Shown: piece by piece, positions 35,399 through 44,896 of the stretch
How positions within the stretch are numbered: position 1 is the first letter of the stretch
Layout: every line of letters starts with the position of its first letter
Origin: Clostridium kluyveri
GTDB taxonomy: Bacteria; Bacillota; Clostridia; Clostridiales; Clostridiaceae
Direction: 5' to 3'
NCBI RefSeq assembly: GCF_001902295.1
Contig: NZ_CP018335.1
Span: 2,604,001 to 2,668,000 of the forward strand
DNA: 64,000 nucleotides
Made by a program: the position numbers and the translations under genes
The notes under the pieces: generated by a model
Seen by the model: the letters and a program-made list of their open reading frames with translations, nothing else
The model's database searches: none
Told to the model about the DNA's origin: nothing

Positions 35399-36508
35399 TT
35401 ATATAATATTGCTCCATACATTAGTCAGCCTTTTTCCATTGTCTTCATAGTATATATATGCTGGCTGCCAGTAATTCCCTATATATTCACGCTGACGAGT
35501 GTTTACAGATACAATTATTTTATTTGGAATATCTGTTTTGGATATTTTTATTATATTATATCTTCCTGGGACACCTGGCCATAAACCATTTTTTCCAACG
35601 CTTAAAGCTCCGGCTCCAATCATAATCATGTTGGGATTTATATTTTGAGGATTTAAATAGTCAAGGCTTATACTTCTATGAACATGACCATGTAAATAAA
35701 TCTTGAAATTCTCATTTTGCAGTACATTTGCAAAAGGAATATTATTGTCATAGCCACTTATAATATTTACAGGATGATGCCCTACTGCTATTTTTATTAC
35801 GTTATTTTGAGGCAGTTGTCTTGAAGCTTTTATCAAACCTTCCGTATCAAAATAAGTTATTTTACGATGAAAATGGTCAATTTGAGCTGAGGTATTCAGC
35901 ATAAAAAATGCTAATTTTTTATTATCTATAAAATCTCCTAGTATGACTTTAAGCTGTTCTTTAGGATTCTCTGGAAAAGGTACTTTATATAATCTTTCAT
36001 ATAGATATTTACTATAGTTTGTAAATTTTTTATACCACTCTTTACTATCTCTTCTTAAATAAAATAAGTCAGTTCCAATATTAGTAACTACTTTATCTTT
36101 AGGCCTTGGAGTGCCAATGGCTAGATGATAGCTGCTCATAGTAATATTCCAACTCAAATCATGGTTTCCAGGTACTATAATTATATTTTTATATGGTACA
36201 TTAAGCTGTTTGCTCAATATATCTATAAAATGAAATGCCTTCTCAAAGGATGCTTCTGAATTACCACCTTCAACAAAATCTCCACTAAATACTATATAGT
36301 CAATATCATTTAAGTTTAAACTGTTTTCAGGATTATCAAAATAAACCTTTTTTAAATCAATAATTAAAAGATATGCCTCATTTTTTTCATCCAGATCCAG
36401 TATATAGTGTAAATCACTTAGGTCTAGTATTATTCCTTCTCTTTTAGCCTCTCTACTAATTTTCTTCTGTAATGGAGTTTTTACTTTTTCCTTTAATTTA
36501 TAATCCAC
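35399..36508 (-). CDS. Calcineurin-like metallophosphoesterase
   Basis: A 369-residue cytosolic phosphoesterase. The dinuclear metal site is visible as SDLHY (about residue 31), FSGDFVEGG, PGNHDLSW, GHHPVN and HGHVHR. The spacing is normal, so the enzyme should be active. The start is GTG at 36508. The DLH in place of DxH plus a C-terminal extension after HGHVHR does not match any well-characterised member I know; the substrate is unknown. It is a single-gene unit with its own terminator. Confidence 0.85.
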   Translation of the reverse strand: MDYKLKEKVKTPLQKKISREAKREGIILDLSDLHYILDLDEKNEAYLLIIDLKKVYFDNPENSLNLNDIDYIVFSGDFVEGGNSEASFEKAFHFIDILSKQLNVPYKNIIIVPGNHDLSWNITMSSYHLAIGTPRPKDKVVTNIGTDLFYLRRDSKEWYKKFTNYSKYLYERLYKVPFPENPKEQLKVILGDFIDNKKLAFFMLNTSAQIDHFHRKITYFDTEGLIKASRQLPQNNVIKIAVGHHPVNIISGYDNNIPFANVLQNENFKIYLHGHVHRSISLDYLNPQNINPNMIMIGAGALSVGKNGLWPGVPGRYNIIKISKTDIPNKIIVSVNTRQREYIGNYWQPAYIYYEDNGKRLTNVWSNII

Positions 36509-36619
36509 AGCCTCATCCCCAAATTTAATAGTATTTAATTTCTAAAATTTCTATATTACTACTATATAATACTCATCAACGAAGACAAGGTTCTAATGAT
36601 TTACTTTCATGTCCTAATC

Positions 36620-37153
36620 TTAAAACTTGGAGAATATTCCTATGATATCTCTTGATAATTCTCTTGATTTTATATGTATTATTAACTCCTCAATGGCAGC
36701 TATACTTGCAGTAACACAAATCACATATCCTATAATATTTATATCCAAAAATCTATATGGATATGGAAAACAGAACAAGAGCAATCCTGTTATTTTATTG
36801 GCATATGTATGAAGAATAGCAAAGGTATGATATTTGAGATAGACTATAAGCAGTGAAATAACTCTAATAAAGAAAATCCATATTATCCATATTAACATTT
36901 TCATTGGAATGCGTATTATTGGTAAAAAGACAATAATTGCAGAACTCATAAACATAATATCTCCAATACTATCAAGTGAGCTTCCCAGCCTACTTGTTGA
37001 ATTAGTTTTTCTTGCAATATATCCATCAAAAATATCACTAAATCCACACATGGAATACACAATCCAAAATAAAGGACTAAATGGTTTTAGAAATAACAAG
37101 CTTACAGATAATACCATTCTTAATATGGATATAATATTGGGTATACATTTCAT
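36620..37153 (-). CDS. CDP-alcohol phosphatidyltransferase
   Basis: A 177-residue integral membrane enzyme that joins a CDP-diacylglycerol-derived phosphatidyl group to an alcohol. The signature is complete: DIFDGYIARKTNSTSRLGSS followed by LDSIGD, giving the D-x2-D-G-x2-A-R-x8-G-x3-D-x3-D pattern. About five membrane spans. It is PgsA- or PssA-like; which head group it uses cannot be decided. It stands alone between the phosphoesterase and cyclophilin genes. Confidence 0.9.
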   Translation of the reverse strand: MKCIPNIISILRMVLSVSLLFLKPFSPLFWIVYSMCGFSDIFDGYIARKTNSTSRLGSSLDSIGDIMFMSSAIIVFLPIIRIPMKMLIWIIWIFFIRVISLLIVYLKYHTFAILHTYANKITGLLLFCFPYPYRFLDINIIGYVICVTASIAAIEELIIHIKSRELSRDIIGIFSKF

Positions 37154-37191
37154 ACTATTTTCCCTTCAAAGATTATTAATATATAAAAAAT

Positions 37192-37229
37192 AATAGTCTC
37201 AACGGATAATTGAGAGCTACTATTTTTTC
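37192..37229 (-). terminator. Terminator of the cyclophilin gene
   Basis: AATAGT-CTCAA (37192-37202) pairs with TTGAG and ACTATT (37210-37224). On the minus strand the hairpin is followed by a run of T. Confidence 0.7.
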
Positions 37230-37260
37230 AAACTTTCCATAAAAATATTATCTTATATGT

Positions 37261-37785
37261 TTAATCATCTATTTTTTGAGGTTCATCATATTTTTTATCA
37301 AAGGTTTCTACAGTTAAACTCTTCATTCTTTGATCTTCATAGGGTTTATCATTATAATCTCTTTTCTGTGACACTATTTTGTCTACTTCTTCAATACCTT
37401 CTATAACTTTTCCAAAGGCAGCATACTGTCCATCCAGGTGAGGTGCATTATTTGCCATTATAAAAAATTGTGAACCTGCCGAATCAGGAGCCATTGTTCT
37501 AGCCATAGAAATCACTCCTTTTTCATGCTTTAAATCATTTTTAAAGTTGTTAGATGAAAATTCACCTTTAATTGAATAACCTGGGCCTCCCATTCCTGTG
37601 CCTTCAGGATCTCCTCCCTGAATCATAAATCCTGGTATAACCCGGTGAAAAATTGTACTATTGTAAAATCCATTTTCTACCAATGATATAAAATTATTTA
37701 CAGTATTAGGTGCAATATCTGGATAAAGCTCTATTTTTATAAATTTCCCATTTTCCATTTCAATTGTAACTATAGGATTTTTCAT
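37261..37785 (-). CDS. Cyclophilin-type peptidyl-prolyl isomerase
   Basis: A 174-residue cytosolic foldase that isomerises X-Pro peptide bonds. Catalytic and binding residues are visible: FHRVIPGFMIQGGDPEGTGM (with Arg, Phe and Gln), SMARTMAPDSAGSQFFIM and LDGQYAAFGKV. There is no signal peptide, so it acts inside the cell. AGAGGGTAAATAA precedes the ATG. Confidence 0.95.
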   Translation of the reverse strand: MKNPIVTIEMENGKFIKIELYPDIAPNTVNNFISLVENGFYNSTIFHRVIPGFMIQGGDPEGTGMGGPGYSIKGEFSSNNFKNDLKHEKGVISMARTMAPDSAGSQFFIMANNAPHLDGQYAAFGKVIEGIEEVDKIVSQKRDYNDKPYEDQRMKSLTVETFDKKYDEPQKIDD

Positions 37786-37957
37786 TTATTTACCCTCTTT
37801 CTATAATATGTAATACAGCATATGCCGCATTTATACAATAAACTTTATTAAAACTACTGTCAAGTGGATAATTTTCATTAACTAAATAATTCATTTTGAA
37901 AATTAATCCATTTATATTATAATATTAGTAAATTTAAATACATTGGAGGAATATCAT

Positions 37958-39652
37958 ATGAAATTTAGTGAATTCAAATATGAAAGACCCAGCTACGATG
38001 AAATCAAAAAGTCCATTAATTCTCTTGTGGATGAATTAAAATCAGCTAATAGCTGTGAAAAGCAGCTTGAATGTATAAACCATATAAATAATGTAAGAAA
38101 TCACCTACAGACCATGGGAACCCTGGCTCAAATAAGACACAGTATAAATACAAAAGATGAATATTATGATAAAGAGAGAAGCTATTGGGATGAATATTCT
38201 CCCCTATACGATGAACTGGACTTTACATTTTACAAAGAACTGGTCCAATCAAAGTTCAGAAAAGAATTAGAAAAAAAACTTGGCAGACAATTTTTCATCC
38301 TGGCTGAATTTTCTTTAAAATCTTTCTCACCCAAAGTAATAGAAGACCTTCAGCTTGAAAATAAATTGTCATCGGAATATACTAAATTGCTGGCTTCTGC
38401 AAGGATCCCCTTTATGGGTGAAACAAGAAATTTATCTGGTCTCACCCCATTTATGCAAAGTAAAGATAGACAAATAAGAAAAAATGCTTCAGATGCCAAA
38501 TATAAATTTTTTACAGATCATGAAAATGAAATTGACAAAATATATGATGATCTGGTAAAGGTGAGAACTAAAATAGCACAAAAATTGGGCTTTAAAAACT
38601 TTGTGGAACTAGGTTATATAAGAATGAAAAGAAGTGACTACACTCCTGAAATGGTAGCTGAATTCAGAAAGCAGGTGGAAAAGTACCTTGTACCTGCTGC
38701 CTCAAAACTTTACAAAAGACAACTGGAAAGGCTTGACCTTGATACTCTTACCTACTATGATGAAAAATTTGAATTTACAACAGGAAATGCCAAACCAAAA
38801 GGCAGTCCACAATGGATAGTTTCAAATGCCAGTAAAATGTACTCTGAATTATCTGCAGAAACCGGAGAATTCTTTAGATTTATGCTGAAGGGAGAACTTT
38901 TAGATCTGGTAACTAAAGAAAATAAGGCTGGAGGTGGGTACTGCACCTATATACCAGAGTATAAGGCACCTTTTATATTTTCAAATTTCAACGGAACTTC
39001 AGGAGATGTGGATGTTTTAACCCATGAAGCCGGCCATGCCTTTCAGACTTATCTATCCAGATGGATTGAAATTCCAGAGTGCATATTTCCAACCTATGAA
39101 AGTTGTGAAATACATTCAATGAGCATGGAGTTTTTCACCTGGCCCTGGATGAATCTATTTTTCCGGGAAGATGCAAATAAATACAGATTTGCCCACCTTG
39201 AGAGTGCTGTGAAATTCATACCTTATGGAGTTACAGTAGATGAATTTCAACACTATGTGTATGAAAACCCAGAGGCAGCCCCTGAAGATAGAAAAAAAGC
39301 TTGGAGAACCATAGAGAAAAAATATCTGCCTCATAAAAATTATACCGGCTGTGACTTTTTAGAAAATGGAGCATGGTGGTTCCAGCAGTCCCATATATTC
39401 AACGTACCTTTTTACTATATAGATTACACTCTTGCCCAGATATGCGCCCTTCAATTCTGGAAAAAAGCAATGAACAATAGAAAATCTGCCTGGGAGGACT
39501 ATATAAGGATATGTAAAGTTGGAGGTACAAAGTCCTTTTTGGAACTTGTTGAAATCGCCAATCTCAAGTCCCCTTTCCAAGATGGATGCATAAGTTCAAT
39601 TATTGAAGCTATAAATAACTGGTTCAATTCAATAGATGATAAAAAACTATAA
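37958..39652 (+). CDS. M3-family oligoendopeptidase
   Basis: A 564-residue cytosolic zinc metallopeptidase. The zinc motif HEAGH is in VDVLTHEAGHAFQTYLS, with the third ligand Glu about 25 residues later in ESCEIHSMSME. Length fits the pepF/M3 oligoendopeptidase group. I chose the ATG at 37958 because GGAGGAATATC lies just upstream; the ORF has an earlier ATG at 37943 inside that site. It degrades oligopeptides, consistent with an amino-acid-fermenting lifestyle. Confidence 0.92.
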   Translation: MKFSEFKYERPSYDEIKKSINSLVDELKSANSCEKQLECINHINNVRNHLQTMGTLAQIRHSINTKDEYYDKERSYWDEYSPLYDELDFTFYKELVQSKFRKELEKKLGRQFFILAEFSLKSFSPKVIEDLQLENKLSSEYTKLLASARIPFMGETRNLSGLTPFMQSKDRQIRKNASDAKYKFFTDHENEIDKIYDDLVKVRTKIAQKLGFKNFVELGYIRMKRSDYTPEMVAEFRKQVEKYLVPAASKLYKRQLERLDLDTLTYYDEKFEFTTGNAKPKGSPQWIVSNASKMYSELSAETGEFFRFMLKGELLDLVTKENKAGGGYCTYIPEYKAPFIFSNFNGTSGDVDVLTHEAGHAFQTYLSRWIEIPECIFPTYESCEIHSMSMEFFTWPWMNLFFREDANKYRFAHLESAVKFIPYGVTVDEFQHYVYENPEAAPEDRKKAWRTIEKKYLPHKNYTGCDFLENGAWWFQQSHIFNVPFYYIDYTLAQICALQFWKKAMNNRKSAWEDYIRICKVGGTKSFLELVEIANLKSPFQDGCISSIIEAINNWFNSIDDKKL

Positions 39653-39833
39653 TTCAAATTTGTATAATTCAATCAGCTTTACAACTAAATTTTTTATAAA
39701 ATTATAGATATATACAATAGACCTAGAGTCCATGCTTTTATGATTTTATCAAAAAAAATGGTAATTTAAAATAAATTTTATTCTATATGCTTGTTATATT
39801 ATTAACATTGATAATTTTACTTATAAAAAAGTA

Positions 39834-39862
39834 TTGACAAAAACATATATACGGTTTAGAAT
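39834..39862 (+). promoter_or_regulatory. Promoter of the T-box/asnB transcript
   Basis: TTGACA at 39834-39839 and TAGAAT at 39857-39862 are 17 bp apart, immediately upstream of the T-box leader. Confidence 0.8.
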
Positions 39863-39872
39863 TAAATTCATC

Positions 39873-40171
39873 AAAGAAAAGCGATGATGGAGACAAGTAG
39901 GAAAAATATTCCACCAACAGTGAACTGGGGACAGTGTGAACTCAGGAGGCAGGGTTTTTTTGAATAACACTCCGAAGTTGCAAACCGAAATATTTGTGTA
40001 TTTAATTTAAACCTCTTAAAGCAGGTTCAAATAAAGTAGGAGCGTCGTATTCCATGCGTTATTTGGATACCAGTATTAGCTGGAAAGAGACCAATTATAT
40101 TATGGTAAATTAGGTGGCACCACGGATAAGCGTCAATTCGTCCTATTATTAAGACGAATTGACGCTGTTTT
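39873..40171 (+). ncRNA. T-box riboswitch upstream of asnB
   Basis: The leader has the T-box hallmarks. Stem I begins AAGAAAAGCGATGATGGAGA. The T-box sequence TTAGGTGGCACCACGG at 40110-40125 contains the UGGC that pairs with uncharged tRNA acceptor ends. A terminator stem follows: GCGTCAATTCGTC (40130-40142) with GACGAATTGACGC (40153-40165), then T-rich sequence. The candidate specifier codon is AAC (Asn) at 39966-39968, consistent with the downstream asparagine synthase. It therefore lets tRNA-Asn charging control asnB. The specifier assignment is inference. Confidence 0.92.
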
Positions 40172-40303
40172 TATATCTAAAACAAATTATGAAAAGTCGG
40201 CTGACTACACTTTTGCAGGAGAATCAAAACTTCAGTATTTCAGCTTTGTAAATAAAATTCAAAAAGATATTTATTAAACTTATTGTATTAGGAGGAATAT
40301 TAT

Positions 40304-41893
40304 ATGTGTACGATCATGTGTTATACAGGAACAGATATGAAACATGGAAAATTTGCAGAGGCTCTTCAAAGAACGGAGTCCAGAGGGCCGGACATGATGG
40401 AAATTCTTACTTTGCCCTCCGGTATTTTGGGATTTCAAAGACTTTCTATTATGGATTTAACTTTTAGCGGAATGCAGCCATTTACCAGAAAAATGGATGC
40501 AGCTATCTGTAACGGTGAAATCTACGGCTTCCGTGAGATCAAAAAAGATCTTATAAAAAAAGGACATAGATTTATTTCCGATAGTGACTGCGAAATATTA
40601 CTTCCCATGTATTATGAATACGGACTAGATATGTTTTCAAAATTAGATGCGGAATTTGCAACTATTATCTACGATGGAAAAAAGGACAGCTACATTGCAG
40701 CCCGTGATCCAATTGGAATTCGTCCTCTATTTTATGGCTATTCTGAATCAGGTAAAATTATATTTGCAAGTGAAGCAAAAAATTTAATTGGTCTTACAGA
40801 CAAAATTATACCATTTCCACCAGGACATTATTATACTGACGGTAAATTCACATGTTATTGTGATATAGCAGCAAAAGAGGGGGACTATTGTAAAGATGAT
40901 CTGGAAATTATCTTCAATAAAATTCATGATAAATTAGCGGCCGCTGTGGAAAAACGCATGGACGCCGATGCTCCTGTAGGTTTCTTATTAAGCGGCGGCT
41001 TAGACAGCTCATTGGTATGTGCAATTGCCCAAAAAATGAATCCTAAAAAACCGATTAGAACATTTTCTGTAGGTATGACTGAAGATGCCATTGACTTAAA
41101 ATATGCAAAAGAAGTTGCAGATTATATTCACAGTGATCATACCGTTGTCTATATGACAAAAGAAGAGGTGCTCAAGTCACTGGACGAAGTTATTAAAATT
41201 CTTGGAACCTACGATATTACCACAATAAGAGCAAGTATGGGAATGTATTTAATCTGCAAGAAAATACATGAAATTTCTGATATAAGAGTTCTTCTCACCG
41301 GTGAAATTTCCGACGAATTATTCGGATATAAATATACTGATTTTGCCCCAAATGCGGAAGAATTTCAGAAGGAATCGCAAAAGAGAATTCGAGAACTTTA
41401 TATGTACGATGTACTTCGTGCAGACCGCTGCATCAGCTCAAATTCCTTAGAAGCAAGAGTACCCTTTGGAGATTTGGACTTCGTAAAGTATGTTATGTCC
41501 ATAGACCCTGAAAAGAAATTAAACAAATACAACATGGGTAAATATCTTTTAAGACGTTCATTTGAAGGAAGTTATCTGCCACATGATATCTTATACCGGG
41601 AAAAAGCAGCATTTAGTGATGCTGTAGGTCATTCCATGGTGGACTATTTAAAGGAATATGCAGAAACATTCTATAGTGACGAAGAATTTGAAAAAATATG
41701 TGAGAACTATGAATATCATGCTAGACCATTTACAAAGGAATCATTGTTATATAGGGAAATTTTTGAAAAATACTATTCAGGACAAGCAGAAATGATAGTA
41801 AACTTTTGGATGCCGAATAAAGAATGGGAAGGCTGTGACGTAAATGATCCTAGTGCCAGAGTATTGTCAAATTACGGTGCCAGCGGTAAGTAA
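40304..41893 (+). CDS. asnB: Asparagine synthase (glutamine-hydrolysing)
   Basis: A 529-residue class B enzyme making asparagine from aspartate, ATP and glutamine. The N-terminal glutaminase uses Cys2 (MCTIMCYTG) and has RGPDMMEILTLPSG. The C-terminal synthase domain has the pyrophosphate loop FLLSGGLDSSLVCA and LTGEISDELFGY. AGGAGG precedes the ATG. It is controlled by the T-box leader 140 bp upstream. Length and motifs match E. coli AsnB. Confidence 0.97.
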   Translation: MCTIMCYTGTDMKHGKFAEALQRTESRGPDMMEILTLPSGILGFQRLSIMDLTFSGMQPFTRKMDAAICNGEIYGFREIKKDLIKKGHRFISDSDCEILLPMYYEYGLDMFSKLDAEFATIIYDGKKDSYIAARDPIGIRPLFYGYSESGKIIFASEAKNLIGLTDKIIPFPPGHYYTDGKFTCYCDIAAKEGDYCKDDLEIIFNKIHDKLAAAVEKRMDADAPVGFLLSGGLDSSLVCAIAQKMNPKKPIRTFSVGMTEDAIDLKYAKEVADYIHSDHTVVYMTKEEVLKSLDEVIKILGTYDITTIRASMGMYLICKKIHEISDIRVLLTGEISDELFGYKYTDFAPNAEEFQKESQKRIRELYMYDVLRADRCISSNSLEARVPFGDLDFVKYVMSIDPEKKLNKYNMGKYLLRRSFEGSYLPHDILYREKAAFSDAVGHSMVDYLKEYAETFYSDEEFEKICENYEYHARPFTKESLLYREIFEKYYSGQAEMIVNFWMPNKEWEGCDVNDPSARVLSNYGASGK

Positions 41894-41905
41894 TTTATGA
41901 CAAAT

Positions 41906-41945
41906 AACCAGCATGCCAGACTATTAAGTTAGTAACATGCTGGTT
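41906..41945 (+). terminator. Terminator of asnB
   Basis: AACCAGCATG (41906-41915) pairs with CATGCTGGTT (41936-41945), just after the stop. Confidence 0.75.
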
Positions 41946-41979
41946 TGCTTATAGCCTGTCCTTAAATAAATTTGCCCAT

Positions 41980-43350
41980 TCATTTGCCACAGCATTTTTT
42001 GTACTTTTTACCACTGCCACAGGGACAAGGGTCATTTCTTCCCACTTTAGGTTCTTCTCTTATGTAAGTATCTTGAATCCTCTGCCAAAGATCACAATTC
42101 CCGTTATTTCCTACATTATTAAATAACTTTTCCCCCCCTATGCCTTCAAGGGCCATTTCAAGCCTGCCTCCACGGCTTTTAAAATATTTCTCATGCTCTT
42201 TAATCATTTTATTTCTCTCACTACCATTAAATGCTTTTTCAAAAAAATCTTTTAACTCCTCATATAAATTAAAATATTTTTTTGAAAGTGATATAACATA
42301 TTTTCTATATTTATTTATATGCGTTAAAAATTGATGCTCCGCCCCACGAATATAAAGTTCTGAGCCCATTGACTCCTCAGGCAATATTTTACTAGTTACA
42401 AAACTCACAAAATCTTCATGGTACTCCTCATCTTTTTCCAAACTCAAAAGTTCTTCTTGAAATTTACAGAATCTATCCACCTTCAATTTAAGTTTTCTTA
42501 TTTCTTCATTACCCGATGTAATTTTTTCTGCCTTTTCTAAGATTTCTTCAGCAAGTCCAAACATTTCGGCTTCAACCATTCGTTTGGAAATCATAAGTAA
42601 TATCCATGCTACATGTTCTTTTTCATCTTCTTGTTTAATTACTTCATCTGATAACTTTTCAAGATTTTCTTTCATACTTTCAAAATTACCTTCTTTTAAA
42701 TCTATAATGAAAATGGCAAGGTAAGCACTTATAATAAAGTTTTCATTTTCTTTTCTTTCAATTAATTCATAAAGGACTTCCTTAGCTTCTTTAATATTGT
42801 TTCCTTCCATGTGTGCCTGGCTAAGACCCAACCATAAGGAAATATTGTCTTCATCTAATTCTATGGCTTTTTCAAAACTTTTAATTGCTTTTTTATGCCA
42901 TCCCCTCATTAAATATGTCTTAGCTAGATATCCGGCAAAACTTGCATTATCAGGTTCTGCTTTCACAAGTTCTTCAAATATCTTTATGGCCTTACCATTA
43001 TTGTTATTTTCAATACATACCTCCCCAAGAAGACTTTGTATTACCAATATATCTGGAAACTCCTTATGTAATTCCTCTAAAATTTTAATAGCCTTTTGAT
43101 TTTTACCTTTTTTAAAAAGTTCATTTGCAGCATCAAATCTTCCTTTGGCATCGCCAGGCACATTAATAAAACTATCATATTCTTTTCTAGTTTTTTCATT
43201 ACTTAATATTTCATAGGCCTTTCGAATTTCCATAAACTTTTCTGAAAATCTTTCTGACGGGTATTTTCTCACCATTTTGAAATAAGATTTTTTTATTTGT
43301 GCAGAATTGGTATCCTGGCCTATTTCTAAAATGTCATAATAGGTATTCAT
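41980..43350 (-). CDS. J-domain-like, TPR and SEC-C protein
   Basis: A 456-residue cytosolic protein. The N-terminal 60 residues look like a DnaJ J domain (YYDILEIGQDTNSAQIKKSY, then FMEIRKAYEILSNEKTRKEY), but the HPD tripeptide that activates DnaK is replaced (RKYPSERF). TPR repeats follow at about residues 70-290. The last 20 residues are a SEC-C zinc motif (GRNDPCPCGSGKKYKKCCGK), which binds ribosomes or SecA partners in other proteins. Probably a scaffold; a true DnaK cochaperone role is doubtful because HPD is missing. Confidence 0.85.
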   Translation of the reverse strand: MNTYYDILEIGQDTNSAQIKKSYFKMVRKYPSERFSEKFMEIRKAYEILSNEKTRKEYDSFINVPGDAKGRFDAANELFKKGKNQKAIKILEELHKEFPDILVIQSLLGEVCIENNNNGKAIKIFEELVKAEPDNASFAGYLAKTYLMRGWHKKAIKSFEKAIELDEDNISLWLGLSQAHMEGNNIKEAKEVLYELIERKENENFIISAYLAIFIIDLKEGNFESMKENLEKLSDEVIKQEDEKEHVAWILLMISKRMVEAEMFGLAEEILEKAEKITSGNEEIRKLKLKVDRFCKFQEELLSLEKDEEYHEDFVSFVTSKILPEESMGSELYIRGAEHQFLTHINKYRKYVISLSKKYFNLYEELKDFFEKAFNGSERNKMIKEHEKYFKSRGGRLEMALEGIGGEKLFNNVGNNGNCDLWQRIQDTYIREEPKVGRNDPCPCGSGKKYKKCCGK

Positions 43351-43756
43351 TTAATTTATCTCCTCAATTAGTTATTAAAAGGTTCTTTTATCATACTAAT
43401 AATCCTTTAAATTTTTTCACTTTCCAAGATTCGGATAAATGGCATCGACTTTATTATACCATATTAAGGCACTACCTGGCTGCCAAATATCTAAATCCCT
43501 AGTAGAAGACTATATAAACTCTTTTTAAGTTTACAATAAGTAATTTTTTGCAATAATATCTATTCTAAACTGTTAATTAATTGTATTCCATGACACTTTA
43601 CTACTTCATTACAAAAAATAATAGATTGGTTAATACTGCTTATACTTTTATTAGATTTTCTTAAAATATTATTTAATAACTAAATATCCTTTTAAAACAT
43701 ATAATATGGTGTATGTTTAATTCTAATAAACAATCAATATAGAAAGGATTTTCCCT

Positions 43757-44422
43757 ATGCCATATAACTATTATAGACAATGCCCTGCAAATCATTATCC
43801 TTATGTAATACAGCCTGGAGATACATTATATAATATTTCACGAAGATTAGAAGTCAGCATTCAAAGAATTATTGCATCAAATCCTGGAATAAATCCATAT
43901 TATCTCAAGGTAGGCCAGATTATATGTATACCTGCCTGTCCTCCAAATTATACTTCTAGAATCATTCAACCAGGAGATACTCTATATAAAATTTCACGAG
44001 AATACAATGTCAGTGTAGAAAGCATTTTGGACGCAAATCCAGGTATTGATCCAAACTATTTAAGAGTTGGTCAACGTCTATGTATACCTCCATCAAATTC
44101 AGAATCCGAAAATTGTGAAAAAACCACATCTGCCATGCAAGACGATATTGATGTCTTAAAAAATGAAAGTACCGTCCAAAAAACTCACGAATCAAATTAT
44201 AGAAATTCTACACAAACAACTACTACCGCTACAGTAACTGAGAGACAAATACGTTTTAATGCTGTAAATGTAGCCTTTTCTGGAAATTATAGTGGACATT
44301 ACACTTCTGGAAAAAGTTATCCATATTATGCTGATGCATCATCGGGGGGTCAAAGAGGTATAAATGTACGTGATAATTTTGGAGTATGGCATTCCTTTAA
44401 TTATCGTGTACCGTTAACTTAA
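43757..44422 (+). CDS. LysM-repeat protein
   Basis: A 221-residue protein with two LysM domains (YVIQPGDTLYNISRRLEVSI to CIP, and RIIQPGDTLYKISREYNVSV to CIP), which bind peptidoglycan. A Ser/Thr-rich linker (about 125-165) leads to a C-terminal domain (FNAVNVAFSGNYSGHYTSGK) of unknown fold. No signal peptide is seen; clostridial spore-coat-associated LysM proteins also lack one, which makes a spore location possible. GAAAGG precedes the ATG. Each LysM has paired Cys residues. Confidence 0.85.
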   Translation: MPYNYYRQCPANHYPYVIQPGDTLYNISRRLEVSIQRIIASNPGINPYYLKVGQIICIPACPPNYTSRIIQPGDTLYKISREYNVSVESILDANPGIDPNYLRVGQRLCIPPSNSESENCEKTTSAMQDDIDVLKNESTVQKTHESNYRNSTQTTTTATVTERQIRFNAVNVAFSGNYSGHYTSGKSYPYYADASSGGQRGINVRDNFGVWHSFNYRVPLT

Positions 44423-44519
44423 CAGCTTCCTTATGAAATTGTATATTCTTGTCTCCTATCACTTTTGATAGCTCTTTTACAATTTAATCGACAATGTATA
44501 ATTAATATTAATATAAAAC

Positions 44520-44551
44520 AAGTTCCATACGACAAACATTGTATGGAACTT
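44520..44551. terminator. Bidirectional terminator
   Basis: AAGTTCCATAC (44520-44530) pairs with GTATGGAACTT (44541-44551), between the LysM gene and the convergent small membrane protein gene. Confidence 0.75.
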
Positions 44552-44574
44552 ACATATAATGACTATATTGAATC

Positions 44575-44847
44575 TTAATCTACTTTATATTTTTCTTTAA
44601 GAACACTAGAGCCTAAACCTGCACTGATCATTAAAATTAAAGGCCCAAAATTCCAAAAAAACCATCCACCATATAAAGTAACATCTAAAGGAATTAACTT
44701 ATTTAGAATAAGAATACCTATTTTTACTATAAGAAGTACAACTCCAATTAAAAATAAAACATCAAATATTGATTTTAGTTTTGGATGTGCCAATTGCTTA
44801 CCATCATTTATAACTTTTTCTTTCAATTCCTCATCACTCCGTAACAA
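44575..44847 (-). CDS. Small membrane protein downstream of the anti-sigma gene
   Basis: About 90 residues: a charged N-terminus (RSDEELKEKVINDGKQLAHP), then two to three hydrophobic spans from residue 28. The given start is a TTG at 44847 with no clear ribosome site; the frame stays open upstream (preceded by HLNSNRYNITTDEL), so the true start may be earlier and overlap the end of the anti-sigma gene. Probably the last gene of the sigma/anti-sigma operon. Family not recognised. Confidence 0.55.
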   Translation of the reverse strand: MLRSDEELKEKVINDGKQLAHPKLKSIFDVLFLIGVVLLIVKIGILILNKLIPLDVTLYGGWFFWNFGPLILMISAGLGSSVLKEKYKVD

Positions 44848-44896
44848 TTCATCAGTGGTAATATTATAGCGATTGGAATTTAAATGCTTTATGTGT

